A model generated the notes under the pieces. The model made no database searches. It saw only the letters and a list, made by a program, of their open reading frames with translations, and had not been told where the DNA came from. The position numbers were made by a program, and so were the translations under genes. A stretch of DNA of 64,000 nucleotides from Caballeronia novacaledonica (GTDB lineage: Bacteria > Pseudomonadota > Gammaproteobacteria > Burkholderiales > Burkholderiaceae), in NCBI RefSeq assembly GCF_900258035.1, contig NZ_OGTP01000002.1, forward strand, positions 372,001-436,000, read 5' to 3'. Positions within the stretch are counted from its first letter, which is position 1, and every line of letters begins with the position of its first letter. Shown piece after piece: positions 50,781 through 60,146 of the stretch.

Positions 50781-51758
50781 TTATTTGAAACCCGCAACCG
50801 CATGCGGAACGTATGGCGCTTCGAGTTGCGCGATCTCGTCCGCCGTGAGATTCAGCGTCAACGCAGCGACGGCATCGCTCACATGATTCGGCTTCGATGC
50901 ACCGATGATCGGCGCGGTCACCGGCGCCTTCTGCGCGACCCAGGCGAGCGCCACTTGCGCACGCGGCACGCCACGGGCCTTCGCCACCGCGGCCACGGCT
51001 TCGACGACCGCGCGATCGGCATCGTCCGTGCGATAAAGCGTGCTGCCGAATGCATCCGATTCCTGACGTGCGCTCGTCGCGTCCCAATCGCGCGTGAGAC
51101 GTCCGCGCGCGAGCGGGCTCCACGGCAACATGCCGATGCCCTGGTCCTTGCACAACGGCATCATCTCGCGCTCTTCCTCGCGATACAGCAGATTCAAATG
51201 ATTCTGCATCGTCTTGAACTCGACCCACCCGTTCGCCCGCGACGTGTAGAGCGCCTTGCTGAACTGCCACGCATACATCGACGACGCGCCGATATAACGC
51301 GCCTTGCCCGCCTTCACCACATCGTTCAGCGCTTCGAGCGTTTCTTCGATCGGCGTCGTGTAATCCCATCGATGGATCTGATAAAGATCGACGTAGTCGG
51401 TGCCGAGGCGCGTCAGACTGTTATCGATTTCGTTGAAGATCGCCTTGCGTGACAGCCCCGCGCCATTCGGGCCGGGACGCATGCGATTGAAGACTTTCGT
51501 CGCGATCACGATGTCGTCGCGTTTCGTGAAATCGCGCAGCGCGCGTCCGACGATTTCTTCGGAAGTGCCGTCCGAATACGTGTTGGCCGTATCGAAGAAA
51601 TTGATCCCCGCTTCGAGCGCCTGCTTGATGAGCGGGCGGCTCTTTTCCTCGTCGAGCGTCCACGGATGCGTGCCGCGATCGGCCACGCCGTAAGTCATGC
51701 AACCGAGACAAAGCCGCGAGATGTCGAGGCCGGTCGAACCCAGTTTCACGTAGTCCAT
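50781..51758 (-). CDS. Aldo/keto reductase
   Basis: A 325-residue NADPH-dependent reductase with a TIM barrel. LGLCLG-type opening CLGCMTYG, the FDTANTYSDG motif (aspartate and tyrosine of the catalytic tetrad), ATKVFN (lysine) and YQIHRWD (histidine) are all visible, as is the cofactor segment IIGASKPNHV. The length is typical. It resembles the YajO/YghZ-like branch; the natural substrate is unknown. It is convergent with the phospholipase D gene, separated by 6 bp. Confidence 0.9.
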   Translation of the reverse strand: MDYVKLGSTGLDISRLCLGCMTYGVADRGTHPWTLDEEKSRPLIKQALEAGINFFDTANTYSDGTSEEIVGRALRDFTKRDDIVIATKVFNRMRPGPNGAGLSRKAIFNEIDNSLTRLGTDYVDLYQIHRWDYTTPIEETLEALNDVVKAGKARYIGASSMYAWQFSKALYTSRANGWVEFKTMQNHLNLLYREEEREMMPLCKDQGIGMLPWSPLARGRLTRDWDATSARQESDAFGSTLYRTDDADRAVVEAVAAVAKARGVPRAQVALAWVAQKAPVTAPIIGASKPNHVSDAVAALTLNLTADEIAQLEAPYVPHAVAGFK

Positions 51759-51878
51759 CGTGCGAATCTCCTTGCAAAGCGAAAGGGATGTGCGAATGCT
51801 TGCGCATGGCGGCGAACGCCAGACATTAACTCACGTTGGCATGGCGTGCATTAATCAGTGGCGGCGAGCCGCTCGCCC

Positions 51879-52775
51879 TCACAGTGCCAGCACATTCACC
51901 GCCACATCCACATGATGCGCACCGCCGCCAAGAATCATCCCGCGCAATAGCGACACGTCGCTGTAATCGCGCCCCGTTGCAAGCGTGACATGATCGAGGT
52001 CCGCGAGCACATCGTTGGTCGGATCGAGATCGATCCATCCGCTTTGCGGACAATGCACCGACACCCACGCATGCGATGCATCCGCGCCGATCAACCGCGC
52101 ATGCCCCGGCGGCGGATCGTTGCGCAAATAGCCGCTCACATAGCGCGCCGGCAGCCCGAGCGAACGCAGACAACCGATCATCACCTGCGAGAAGTCCTGG
52201 CATACGCCCTGACGCAATTCGAATGCGCGCAATGCCGGCGTATCGAACGCGGTGGCCGAGGGCTTGTAGTCGAAATCCTCGTGTATGCGATGCATCAGAT
52301 CGATGGCGCCCGCGACGAGCGGCGTGCCCTCATCGAAACTCGCCTGCGCGTAGGCGCGCAATGCGTGATCGAGCGCGATATTGGGCGACGCATAACAAAA
52401 CTCGCTCTCCGGAAAAAACGATTCGCCCGCGCGATAGCGCATCCGTTGCGCGACGGTTTCCCACGGCGGCGTGGCTTCTGCATCGAGCGCATTCCAGCGC
52501 GGCGTGAGCCGCACCGTGGTTTCGCTGGTCATCGAAAGACGTTCGTGCGGTGCGTCGAGCGAGAAATACAGCACGTCATTGCCGAATGCATCGACACGGC
52601 TATGCACATACGACGGCACGGGTTCGATGCGTTCCGTATGCGATATCACCTGCTGCCACGGACAATGCAACGGTCGAATGGTAGCGAGATGCTGCGCGAT
52701 TTCGACGGGCGTCGAATAGCGATAGGTCGTGCGATGCGTCACCGCGAGCACGGTATCGTTCACACCGAGATTCAT
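51879..52775 (-). CDS. Transglutaminase-like cysteine protease/ligase
   Basis: A 298-residue protein of the bacterial transglutaminase-like family. The N-terminal beta domain (THRTTYRYSTPVEIAQHL) is followed by the papain-like core with cysteine in GVCQDFSQ, histidine in DASHAWVSV and aspartate in DLDPTND. Members act as peptidases or form isopeptide bonds. Its ATG overlaps the upstream ATP-grasp/alpha-E fusion gene by four bases, tying it to that system. Confidence 0.86.
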   Translation of the reverse strand: MNLGVNDTVLAVTHRTTYRYSTPVEIAQHLATIRPLHCPWQQVISHTERIEPVPSYVHSRVDAFGNDVLYFSLDAPHERLSMTSETTVRLTPRWNALDAEATPPWETVAQRMRYRAGESFFPESEFCYASPNIALDHALRAYAQASFDEGTPLVAGAIDLMHRIHEDFDYKPSATAFDTPALRAFELRQGVCQDFSQVMIGCLRSLGLPARYVSGYLRNDPPPGHARLIGADASHAWVSVHCPQSGWIDLDPTNDVLADLDHVTLATGRDYSDVSLLRGMILGGGAHHVDVAVNVLAL

Positions 52776-55396
52776 GACGACACCTGCGCGGAAAGGGTAT
52801 TCGCGTGACTGAAGTAGCGCGCGCTCACTTCATTCGATGCCGCGAACACCGATGTCACGAGTCTTTCGCATAGCGCGATCAACGCATCATGCCGGCCGTT
52901 CTCGTGCGTATCGCACAGCGCGGCGAGATCCGGCAATGCATCGTCGTGAACGAGCAGGTCCGCGAAACGCGTCGCTTGTGCGCGGCGCGCGCCGCCCGCA
53001 GCGGCCGCGATCTCATCGAGCTTCGTGCGCAGACGCGCATACACGCCATAGAGTCCGCGCGGATTGGTTTGATCGACGACGATCAGGTCGATCAGCGCGG
53101 GCACTTCGAGCCTGCCTGGATAGAGCGAACGATAGGTGAGCGTGCTGTCGAAGAGTTGCAGAAGCAGATCGAAGCCCGCGGGCGATGCGAGCGTGCCGCG
53201 CTCGGCGACCACGCGCAGAATCGTCGCCATCGTCGAGACGCGTTCGATATGCCGCCCGATGAAGAGGAGCCGCCATGCTTCGTCGCGCGTCATGCGATCG
53301 CCCTGCGCGCCGCTGATTGCGGACAGTTGCGTCGCAAGTTGTTCGAGCGCGCTAGCAAGCATCAGGCGATCATAGTCGCGACCGATGCGCGCGGTGCTTT
53401 CGTCATCCGTATCGGTGAACACGAGGCGTGCGAGCGCATCGCGAAAGTCGTTGCGCGACGCGAGAATCGCGCGCCAGTGGTCCGTGGAAAGCCGGTCGCG
53501 TATCTCGCCGCATACACGCGCCTGATCCGCGAGATTGCTGCCGATGCCCGTCGCCCTGCCCGATTCCGGCAGGCCCGCAACGAGCACGCGCTCGAAGGCC
53601 TGTGGCGTGCTGCGCGCAAGCGTATCGGCCGATGGAATCAGTCCGCATTCCGATGCGAGTTCCGTGAGCGTCGGAAAGAGTTCTTCGGCGACGCTGCCGT
53701 CGAGCATTCCGAGCAAGAGACGGCACAAGCGCACATTGTTTTCCGCGCGCTCGCCATAGCGGCCCGCCCAAAAGAGATTCTCGGCAGCGCGGCTCGACAC
53801 GATGCGATGCTTGCGCAAATCTCCCGGCTTCATCGGCGTGGGATGCAACGAAACCGCGCCGCCCGGCTGGCTCGACATCACCCAGGTATCGACACTGCTG
53901 CCGCCGAATTGCATGGATACCGTCGCGCGCTTGCCGGCCGCGAGCCGAGTGAAGCCGCCGGGCATCACGCTCCAGCTTCCGTCGATGTTCGCGATCGCGT
54001 AAGCGCGCAACACGCAAGGACGCGAACCGAGCGCGCCATCGTGAAAGCGTGGCGCGGTGGAAAATGGCAGATTCTGCTGTATCGTGAAAATATCCGGCGC
54101 ACGTTCGATGCGTTCCTTCCACGCCGCGATGTCCTGCACGCCCGCATCGATTCCCGGCGCCTGGTCGGACTGCGAACCCGGCCATGTCGGCGCAATGAGC
54201 GCGCTTTCCACGTGCTCGAAGACTTCGCGGCGCGCGGCTTCCTCGCCGCACCACCATGTCGGCACGGTCGGCAATTCGAGTCCTTCGCCCAGCAACGCTT
54301 GTGCGATGCCCGGCAAAAATGCATTGAGCGCGGGTGATTCCGTGAAGCCCGCGCCCGGCATGTTCGACACCATCACGTTGCCCGCGCGCATCACCTGCAA
54401 CAGGCCGGGCACGCCGATTGTCGAGTCGGCGCGCAATTCGACGGGATCGCAGAAGGCATCGTCGAGCCGCCGCACGACCGCGTGCACGCGCGACAAGCCG
54501 GCGAGCGTCTTGAGATAGAGCTTGTCGTGACGAACCGTGAGGTCCTTGCCTTCGACGAGCGTGACGCCGAGATAGCGCGCGAGAAACACATGCTCGAAAT
54601 AAGTCTCGCTGAAAGGCCCCGGACTCAGCAATGCGATATGCGGCGCTTCGTTCGATGCATCGCTGCGGCCGTCTTCGTCATCGCGCATCGTCGCGCGCGC
54701 GGCCTGCGCGATGGTCGAAATGAGTTGCGAATAAGTCGCCGCGAGACGGCTCACGCGCATCGCACGAAACGGATCGGCGAACAGGCTCGCGACGATCAAT
54801 CGATTTTCCAGCGCATAGCCGAGTCCCGAAGGCACTTCCGTCCGATGCGCGATGACCGTCCACGCACCCGATGGCGCACGCGCGAGATCCACCGCGACGA
54901 TCTGCAGAAAGCGGCCAAGCGGCGGCACGAAGCCCTTCACCGCGCGCAGATAGCCGGGATGTCCGAACACGAGCGCACTCGGCAAGAGCCCGCGTTGCAG
55001 CAGTGCCTGCGGGCCATAGACATCGGCGACGATCGCTTCCATCAGCCGTGCGCGTTGCGCGACGCCGCGTTCGATCACCGCCCACTCTTGCTCGTCGATG
55101 ATGAGCGGCAAGAGATCGAGCGACCACGCGCGCGGCTTGCCGTTATCGGCATAAACGTTGTACGTGATGTCGTTGTCGCGCACTTGCTGCGCAACGGCGC
55201 CGACACCGTCGTCGAGCCGCGCGATGCCCTGCTCGCCGAGCAACTCGAAGAAGTGTCGCCACGGCTCGCGCAACTGACCCGCGGCATCGCGCAATTCGTC
55301 CCAATGCCCTTCGCGCGCGGGCAGCGTACGCAGCAGCGCGAGCGCATCGATACGTGCCGCGGCGATATCGAAGGGCAAGGTCGATTGATAAGCCAA
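52772..55396 (-). CDS. Circularly permuted ATP-grasp fused to an alpha-E domain
   Basis: An 874-residue fusion. Residues 1 to about 500 form a circularly permuted ATP-grasp ligase (DITYNVYADNGKPRAWSLDLLP, PSGLGYALENRLIVASLF, and GGFTRLAAGKRATVSMQFGG near its end). The rest is the alpha-helical alpha-E domain (SRAAENLFWAGRYGERAENNVRLC, LLFIGRHIERVSTMATIL). In other genomes, as at 60147-62704 here, these are two proteins. Such ligases are predicted to make amide or peptide bonds with ATP. The only initiation codon before the conserved start is TTG 55396. It is 38 bp after the transglutaminase/DUF2126 gene. Confidence 0.88.
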   Translation of the reverse strand: MAYQSTLPFDIAAARIDALALLRTLPAREGHWDELRDAAGQLREPWRHFFELLGEQGIARLDDGVGAVAQQVRDNDITYNVYADNGKPRAWSLDLLPLIIDEQEWAVIERGVAQRARLMEAIVADVYGPQALLQRGLLPSALVFGHPGYLRAVKGFVPPLGRFLQIVAVDLARAPSGAWTVIAHRTEVPSGLGYALENRLIVASLFADPFRAMRVSRLAATYSQLISTIAQAARATMRDDEDGRSDASNEAPHIALLSPGPFSETYFEHVFLARYLGVTLVEGKDLTVRHDKLYLKTLAGLSRVHAVVRRLDDAFCDPVELRADSTIGVPGLLQVMRAGNVMVSNMPGAGFTESPALNAFLPGIAQALLGEGLELPTVPTWWCGEEAARREVFEHVESALIAPTWPGSQSDQAPGIDAGVQDIAAWKERIERAPDIFTIQQNLPFSTAPRFHDGALGSRPCVLRAYAIANIDGSWSVMPGGFTRLAAGKRATVSMQFGGSSVDTWVMSSQPGGAVSLHPTPMKPGDLRKHRIVSSRAAENLFWAGRYGERAENNVRLCRLLLGMLDGSVAEELFPTLTELASECGLIPSADTLARSTPQAFERVLVAGLPESGRATGIGSNLADQARVCGEIRDRLSTDHWRAILASRNDFRDALARLVFTDTDDESTARIGRDYDRLMLASALEQLATQLSAISGAQGDRMTRDEAWRLLFIGRHIERVSTMATILRVVAERGTLASPAGFDLLLQLFDSTLTYRSLYPGRLEVPALIDLIVVDQTNPRGLYGVYARLRTKLDEIAAAAGGARRAQATRFADLLVHDDALPDLAALCDTHENGRHDALIALCERLVTSVFAASNEVSARYFSHANTLSAQVSS

Positions 55397-55433
55397 TGTC
55401 GTCTCTGTTCTTTATTCGAATGATGATTGCACT

Positions 55434-58400
55434 TCAACGATAACGCAGGTCGAGCGTGAACGGAAATTCGAGGCTGCGTTTGCGGGCTTCGACATGCATG
55501 GCGCCGGGCGTATGGCCCGTTGCGAAGAAACGTGAGCGCCGGCGGCTCTCCGCCTCATATGCGTTGACGGGGAAGGTCTGATAGTTGCGTCCGCCCGGAT
55601 GCGCGACGTGATACTGGCAGCCGCCGATCGCGCGTCCCGTCCATGTATCGACGATATCGAAAGTGAGCGGCGCATGCGCGTCGATCGTCGGATGCAGCGA
55701 GGCCGCTTGCGACCATGCGCGAAAGCGCACGCCCGCGACATATTCGCTGACGCGTCCCGTAGGTTGCAACGGCAAGGTCTCGCCGTTCACGGTCACGACA
55801 TGCCGATTGCCATTCAGACCGAGCACGCGCACTTCGAGACGTTCGACGGACGAATCCACGAAACGCACCGTGCCGCCGATCGCGCCCTCTTCGCCCATCA
55901 CATGCCACGGTTCGAGCGCATTGCGGATTGTGAGCGCGATGCCGTTCGTATCGTATGAACCAGCGAGCGGGAAGCGGAACTCGAAGTGCGGTGCGAACCA
56001 GCTCTGCTCGAATGCAAAGCCCGCTTCGCGCAGATCGGCGATCACATCGTCGAAGTCCATTTGCACGAAAGTGCCGAGCATGAAGCGGTCATGCAGTTCG
56101 GTGCCCCAGCGCGTGAGGCGCGCGGTATAAGGCGTGTTCCAGAAGCGCGCGACGAGCGCACGCAACAGCAGTTGCTGCACGAGACTCATGCGTGCGTGCG
56201 GGGGCATCTCGAAGCCGCGCAATTCCAGCAAGCCGAGCCGGCCAGTCGGACCATCGGGCGAATACAGCTTGTCGATGCAGAACTCCGCGCGATGCGTATT
56301 GCCCGTCACATCGATCAGAATGTTGCGCAATATGCGGTCGATGAGCCACGGCGGCACGGTCGCACTGTCGCGGCCGCCGAGCAGGTCGAGTTGACGCTGC
56401 AATTCGGCGAACGCGATTTCCAGTTCATACACCTGATCGTTGCGCGCTTCGTCGACGCGAGGCGCCTGACTCGTCGGACCGATGAACAGGCCGGAGAACA
56501 GCGTCGACAAGGAAGGATGGTTGTGCCAATAGCGGATCAGGCTCGCGGGCAGATCGGGACGGCGCAGGAAAGGACTGTCGGCGGGCGTCGCGCCGCCGAG
56601 CACGAAGTGATTGCCGCCGCCGGTGCCGGTATGACGACCGTCGAGCATGAACTTCTCCGGGCTCAGATAGGACTCGTGCGCCGCGTTGTAGAGAAACTCC
56701 GTGTGCTCGACGAGATCGTTCCAGTTCGCCGCAGGATGAATATTCACTTCGATCACGCCAGGATCGGGCGTCACCTGCAACATCTTGAGGCGCGCATCGC
56801 GCGGCGGCGGATAACCTTCGACGATGACCGGAATCCTCAGATCGGCGGCGGTCGCTTCGACGGCGGTCAGAAGATCGAGATAGTCATCCAGCGAGGTGAG
56901 CGGGGGCATGAAGACATGCATGAGCTTGTTGCCGTTGCCGAGTTTCTCCAAGGCATCGGCTTCCGCTTTGGGACCGGCCGCACGCGACGGATCGCGCGCT
57001 TCCACGCACAGCGCAATGCGCGCGATCCAGCCCGCCGACTCCCCTCGTTGCGGCTTGCGATCGCGTGCGTCACCCGATGCGCCCGGTTCACCCGGTTCGC
57101 CGGATGCTCCGGTGCGCCCCGTCACGCGCGCATCGGCATTTTGCATGCGTGATTCATTGTCCAAATCCGCATATTGCATGCGTAATTCAGTCGCCGTGCG
57201 CAACGGCGTCGACGGCGCGAACGGGTCGTGTGCGTGCTGCCACGGATAGTCGGCTTCCGACACCCACGGCAGGGAGTCGAGCGGCACGCGGTATCCCATC
57301 GGCGAATCGCCCGGAACCAGGTACATGCGCTCGTCGCGGAAGAACCACGGGCCGCTCACCCAGCGGCTCGGCTGCGCCTCTTTGCCATCTTCACGCGCGA
57401 TGGGCAATGCGTAACCGGTGACGGACGGCAAACCCGCATCGAACACGCGGCGCAGGCGGGCGCGTTCCAGTTCGTCGCCGAGGCGCGAATCGAACGGATC
57501 GACATTCACCGGCAAGCGGCGCTCGCGCCACAGGTAGTACCACGTATCCTCGTATCCCGGTTGAATGTATTTTGCATCCAAGGAGAGCTTGCCTGCGAGA
57601 TGTCGAATGAAGCGCGCGGCGTCATCCGACGTGTACGACGCCGGTTGCCGTTCATCCGCGAAGAGCGCCGGATCGTGCCAGCACGGTTCGTCGTCCGCGC
57701 GCCAGAACAGCGACAGCGCCCAGCGCGGCAACTGCTCGCCCGGATACCACTTGCCCTGTCCGATGTGCAGGAAGCCACGCGCACCGTACTGCGCGCGCAG
57801 CTTGTCCATCAGCGAAACAGCGTAGGCGCGCTTCGTCGGTCCGAGCGCGTCGGTGTTCCATTCCGGCTCGTCGCGGTCGCGCACGGCAACATAAGTCGGC
57901 TCGCCGCCCATCGTGAGGCGCACGTCCGATGCATTCAATTGCGCATCGACGTGCCCGCCCATGCGCAGCACCGCGTTCCAGTCGTCGTCGCTATACGGCT
58001 TCGTGACGCGCGGCGTTTCGAGTACGCGCTCGATCGACATCGCGTGATCGAATTCGACTTCGCATTCGTCCACTGCGCCGGAGACCGGCGCCGCGCTGTC
58101 CGGCTCCGGCGTGCATGCGACGGGAATATGTCCTTCACCCGCGAGCAAGCCGGAGGTCGGATCGAAACCGATCCAGCCCGCGCCCGGCAGAAACACTTCG
58201 CACCATGCATGCAGATCGGTGAAATCCACCTCTGTTCCGCTCGGGCCATCGAGCGATTTCGTATCGGGTGCGAGTTGCAGCAGATAACCCGACACGAAGC
58301 GCGCGGCGAGGCCGAGATGGCGCAGCGTTTCGACGAGCAGCCAGCCCGAATCGCGGCACGAGCCGGCCGCGCTTTCGAGCGTTTCCTCGGGCGTCTGCAC

Positions 58401-58895
58401 ACCCGGCTCCATGCGGATCAGATAACGAATCTCATGCGAAAGCCGTTGATTCAGCTCGACGAGAAAATCGATTGTGACGCGCGGCGAGAGATCGATACTT
58501 TCGACGAATGCGGAAAAGCGCGGCGTCGGCTCGCGCTTGACCATGTAGGGCGCGAGATCGTGCAGCAGCTCGGGCGCATACGCGAAAGGAAACTTTTCCG
58601 CGGCCGGTTCGAGAAAGAAATCGAACGGGTTATACACGGCCATTTCGGCGACGAGATCGACCGTCACCTTGAATTCGCGCGTTTTCTCGGGGAAAACGAG
58701 GCGCGCCTGATAGTTCGCGAACGCGTCCTGCTGCCAGTTGATGAAGTGATCCTCGGGCTCGACGCGCATCGAATACGACACGATCGGCGTACGGCAATGC
58801 GGCGCGGGCCGCAAACGAACGACCTGCGGCGAAAGTCCGACGAGCCGGTCATAACGATAGTGCGTGACATGATTCAATGCGACACGAATGGACAC
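55434..58895 (-). CDS. Transglutaminase-like protein with DUF2126 domain
   Basis: An 1153-residue protein. An N-terminal beta domain and transglutaminase core carry C180 (GSCRDSG), H229 (DLHAWCEV) and D245 (GFDPTSG). The long C-terminal DUF2126 region includes FMPPLTSLDDYLDLLTAVE and FMLDGRHTGTGGGNHFVLGG and has features of an ATP-grasp/glutamine-synthetase-like ligase. Between them a linker (about 580-640) contains an 11-residue duplication and Gly/Glu-Pro repeats. It starts at GTG 58895, with AAAGGAG upstream; the longer frame is not needed. It is part of the ATP-grasp/alpha-E block. Confidence 0.87.
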   Translation of the reverse strand: MSIRVALNHVTHYRYDRLVGLSPQVVRLRPAPHCRTPIVSYSMRVEPEDHFINWQQDAFANYQARLVFPEKTREFKVTVDLVAEMAVYNPFDFFLEPAAEKFPFAYAPELLHDLAPYMVKREPTPRFSAFVESIDLSPRVTIDFLVELNQRLSHEIRYLIRMEPGVQTPEETLESAAGSCRDSGWLLVETLRHLGLAARFVSGYLLQLAPDTKSLDGPSGTEVDFTDLHAWCEVFLPGAGWIGFDPTSGLLAGEGHIPVACTPEPDSAAPVSGAVDECEVEFDHAMSIERVLETPRVTKPYSDDDWNAVLRMGGHVDAQLNASDVRLTMGGEPTYVAVRDRDEPEWNTDALGPTKRAYAVSLMDKLRAQYGARGFLHIGQGKWYPGEQLPRWALSLFWRADDEPCWHDPALFADERQPASYTSDDAARFIRHLAGKLSLDAKYIQPGYEDTWYYLWRERRLPVNVDPFDSRLGDELERARLRRVFDAGLPSVTGYALPIAREDGKEAQPSRWVSGPWFFRDERMYLVPGDSPMGYRVPLDSLPWVSEADYPWQHAHDPFAPSTPLRTATELRMQYADLDNESRMQNADARVTGRTGASGEPGEPGASGDARDRKPQRGESAGWIARIALCVEARDPSRAAGPKAEADALEKLGNGNKLMHVFMPPLTSLDDYLDLLTAVEATAADLRIPVIVEGYPPPRDARLKMLQVTPDPGVIEVNIHPAANWNDLVEHTEFLYNAAHESYLSPEKFMLDGRHTGTGGGNHFVLGGATPADSPFLRRPDLPASLIRYWHNHPSLSTLFSGLFIGPTSQAPRVDEARNDQVYELEIAFAELQRQLDLLGGRDSATVPPWLIDRILRNILIDVTGNTHRAEFCIDKLYSPDGPTGRLGLLELRGFEMPPHARMSLVQQLLLRALVARFWNTPYTARLTRWGTELHDRFMLGTFVQMDFDDVIADLREAGFAFEQSWFAPHFEFRFPLAGSYDTNGIALTIRNALEPWHVMGEEGAIGGTVRFVDSSVERLEVRVLGLNGNRHVVTVNGETLPLQPTGRVSEYVAGVRFRAWSQAASLHPTIDAHAPLTFDIVDTWTGRAIGGCQYHVAHPGGRNYQTFPVNAYEAESRRRSRFFATGHTPGAMHVEARKRSLEFPFTLDLRYR
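57141..57189. repeat. Dispersed GCATGCAAA repeat, site 11, inside a coding region
   Basis: TTGCATGCGTGATTCA (57141) and TTGCATGCGTAATTCA (57174) differ at one base and are 33 bp apart. They encode an 11-residue near-duplication (ELRMQYADLDN, ESRMQNADARV) in the linker of the DUF2126 protein. Confidence 0.7.
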
Positions 58896-59056
58896 ACCGG
58901 ACTCCTTTGTTCGATTGACGCCCTGCACGCAAGGCGCGCTGCAACGCAATTTCTGTTTGTCATGGAAAAACGGCCTTTTCGCGGCATGATGTTTGCGACG
59001 ACTTTGCCGACAACGCGCACGGCACTTCGCGCGATAACACTTCCACCGACCACACG

Positions 59057-60136
59057 ATGAAGACCTTTCACTGCAATCGTTGCAATCAACTCGTGTTCTT
59101 CGAAAACACGTATTGCGAAAACTGCGGCGCGCAGCTCGGCTACGTGCCCGAGATCAATCAGATCAGCGCCTTCGAGCAAACCGATGACGGCCGCTGGCGC
59201 AGCCTGCATCCCCTCGCCAATGATCTTCTCTACCGGCCGTGCCATAACTACGCGGTCGAAAACGTCTGCAACTGGGTCGTCCCCGCGCCCGCCGTCGATA
59301 CGCCCGATATGTCCGATGCGCTCTGCTGTTCGTGCGAGCTGACGAGCACCATTCCCAACCTCTCGAATCCGGAGAATCGCCTCTACTGGTATCGCATCGA
59401 AGCCGCGAAGCGCCGCCTGCTGTACACCTTCGCGGAACTGGGCCTGCCCGTTAAGTCGCGTCAGGAAGATCCGGAGCGCGGCCTCGAATTTCAGTTCCTC
59501 GAAGGCGATGCGCAAGGCCACGGCGTGATGACGGGTCATAACAACGGCATCATCACGCTGAACATCGCCGAAGCCGACGATGCGCATCGCGAGAAGATAC
59601 GCTCTTCGCTTCACGAGCCGTATCGCACGTTGCTCGGTCACTTCCGTCATGAATCCGGGCACTATTTCTTCGATCGCCTGATTGCCGACACCGCGCGCAT
59701 CGCGCCGTTTCGCACCGCATTCGGCGACGAACAAGCCGACTACGCCGCCGCGCTCGATCGCCACTACAAGGAAGGCCCGCCCGTTCGATGGGAGGACAAC
59801 TTCATCAGCGCCTATGCCACGATGCATCCGTGGGAAGACTGGGCGGAAACGTGGGCGCATTACCTGCATATCGTCGATACGCTCGACACCGCCGTATCGT
59901 GCGGCCTCGTGCTCGTGCCCGATAGCCCGCACGAGCCCACGCTCACCGACCAGACGCCGGTCGAGGAAACGACCTTCGATAACCTGATGAAACGCTGGTT
60001 TCCGCTCACTTATGTCCTGAACAGTTTGAATCGCAGCCTCGGCATGCCGGACGGATATCCGTTCACGCTTGCGCCGGCCGTCATCGACAAGCTGCGCTTC
60101 GTGCATCGCGTCGTCGCGGCGGCGGCCAAGCGCTGA
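59057..60136 (+). CDS. Zinc-ribbon metallopeptidase-like protein
   Basis: A 359-residue cytosolic protein. An N-terminal zinc ribbon has CxxC pairs at C6/C9 and C20/C23. The middle contains HESGH (198-202), an HExxH zinc-protease motif, with a probable third ligand in the WEDWAETWAHYLH helix (about 255-268). It matches a family annotated as putative zinc-binding metallopeptidase that often accompanies transglutaminase/ATP-grasp clusters. It lies on the opposite strand inside that cluster, its start 161 bp from the DUF2126 gene start. Target unknown. Confidence 0.82.
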   Translation: MKTFHCNRCNQLVFFENTYCENCGAQLGYVPEINQISAFEQTDDGRWRSLHPLANDLLYRPCHNYAVENVCNWVVPAPAVDTPDMSDALCCSCELTSTIPNLSNPENRLYWYRIEAAKRRLLYTFAELGLPVKSRQEDPERGLEFQFLEGDAQGHGVMTGHNNGIITLNIAEADDAHREKIRSSLHEPYRTLLGHFRHESGHYFFDRLIADTARIAPFRTAFGDEQADYAAALDRHYKEGPPVRWEDNFISAYATMHPWEDWAETWAHYLHIVDTLDTAVSCGLVLVPDSPHEPTLTDQTPVEETTFDNLMKRWFPLTYVLNSLNRSLGMPDGYPFTLAPAVIDKLRFVHRVVAAAAKR

Positions 60137-60146
60137 TGACATGCGC

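Noticed and set aside
57228..59060. Plus-strand open frame of 610 codons
   Set aside because: Antisense to the DUF2126 gene; composition is typical of a shadow frame.
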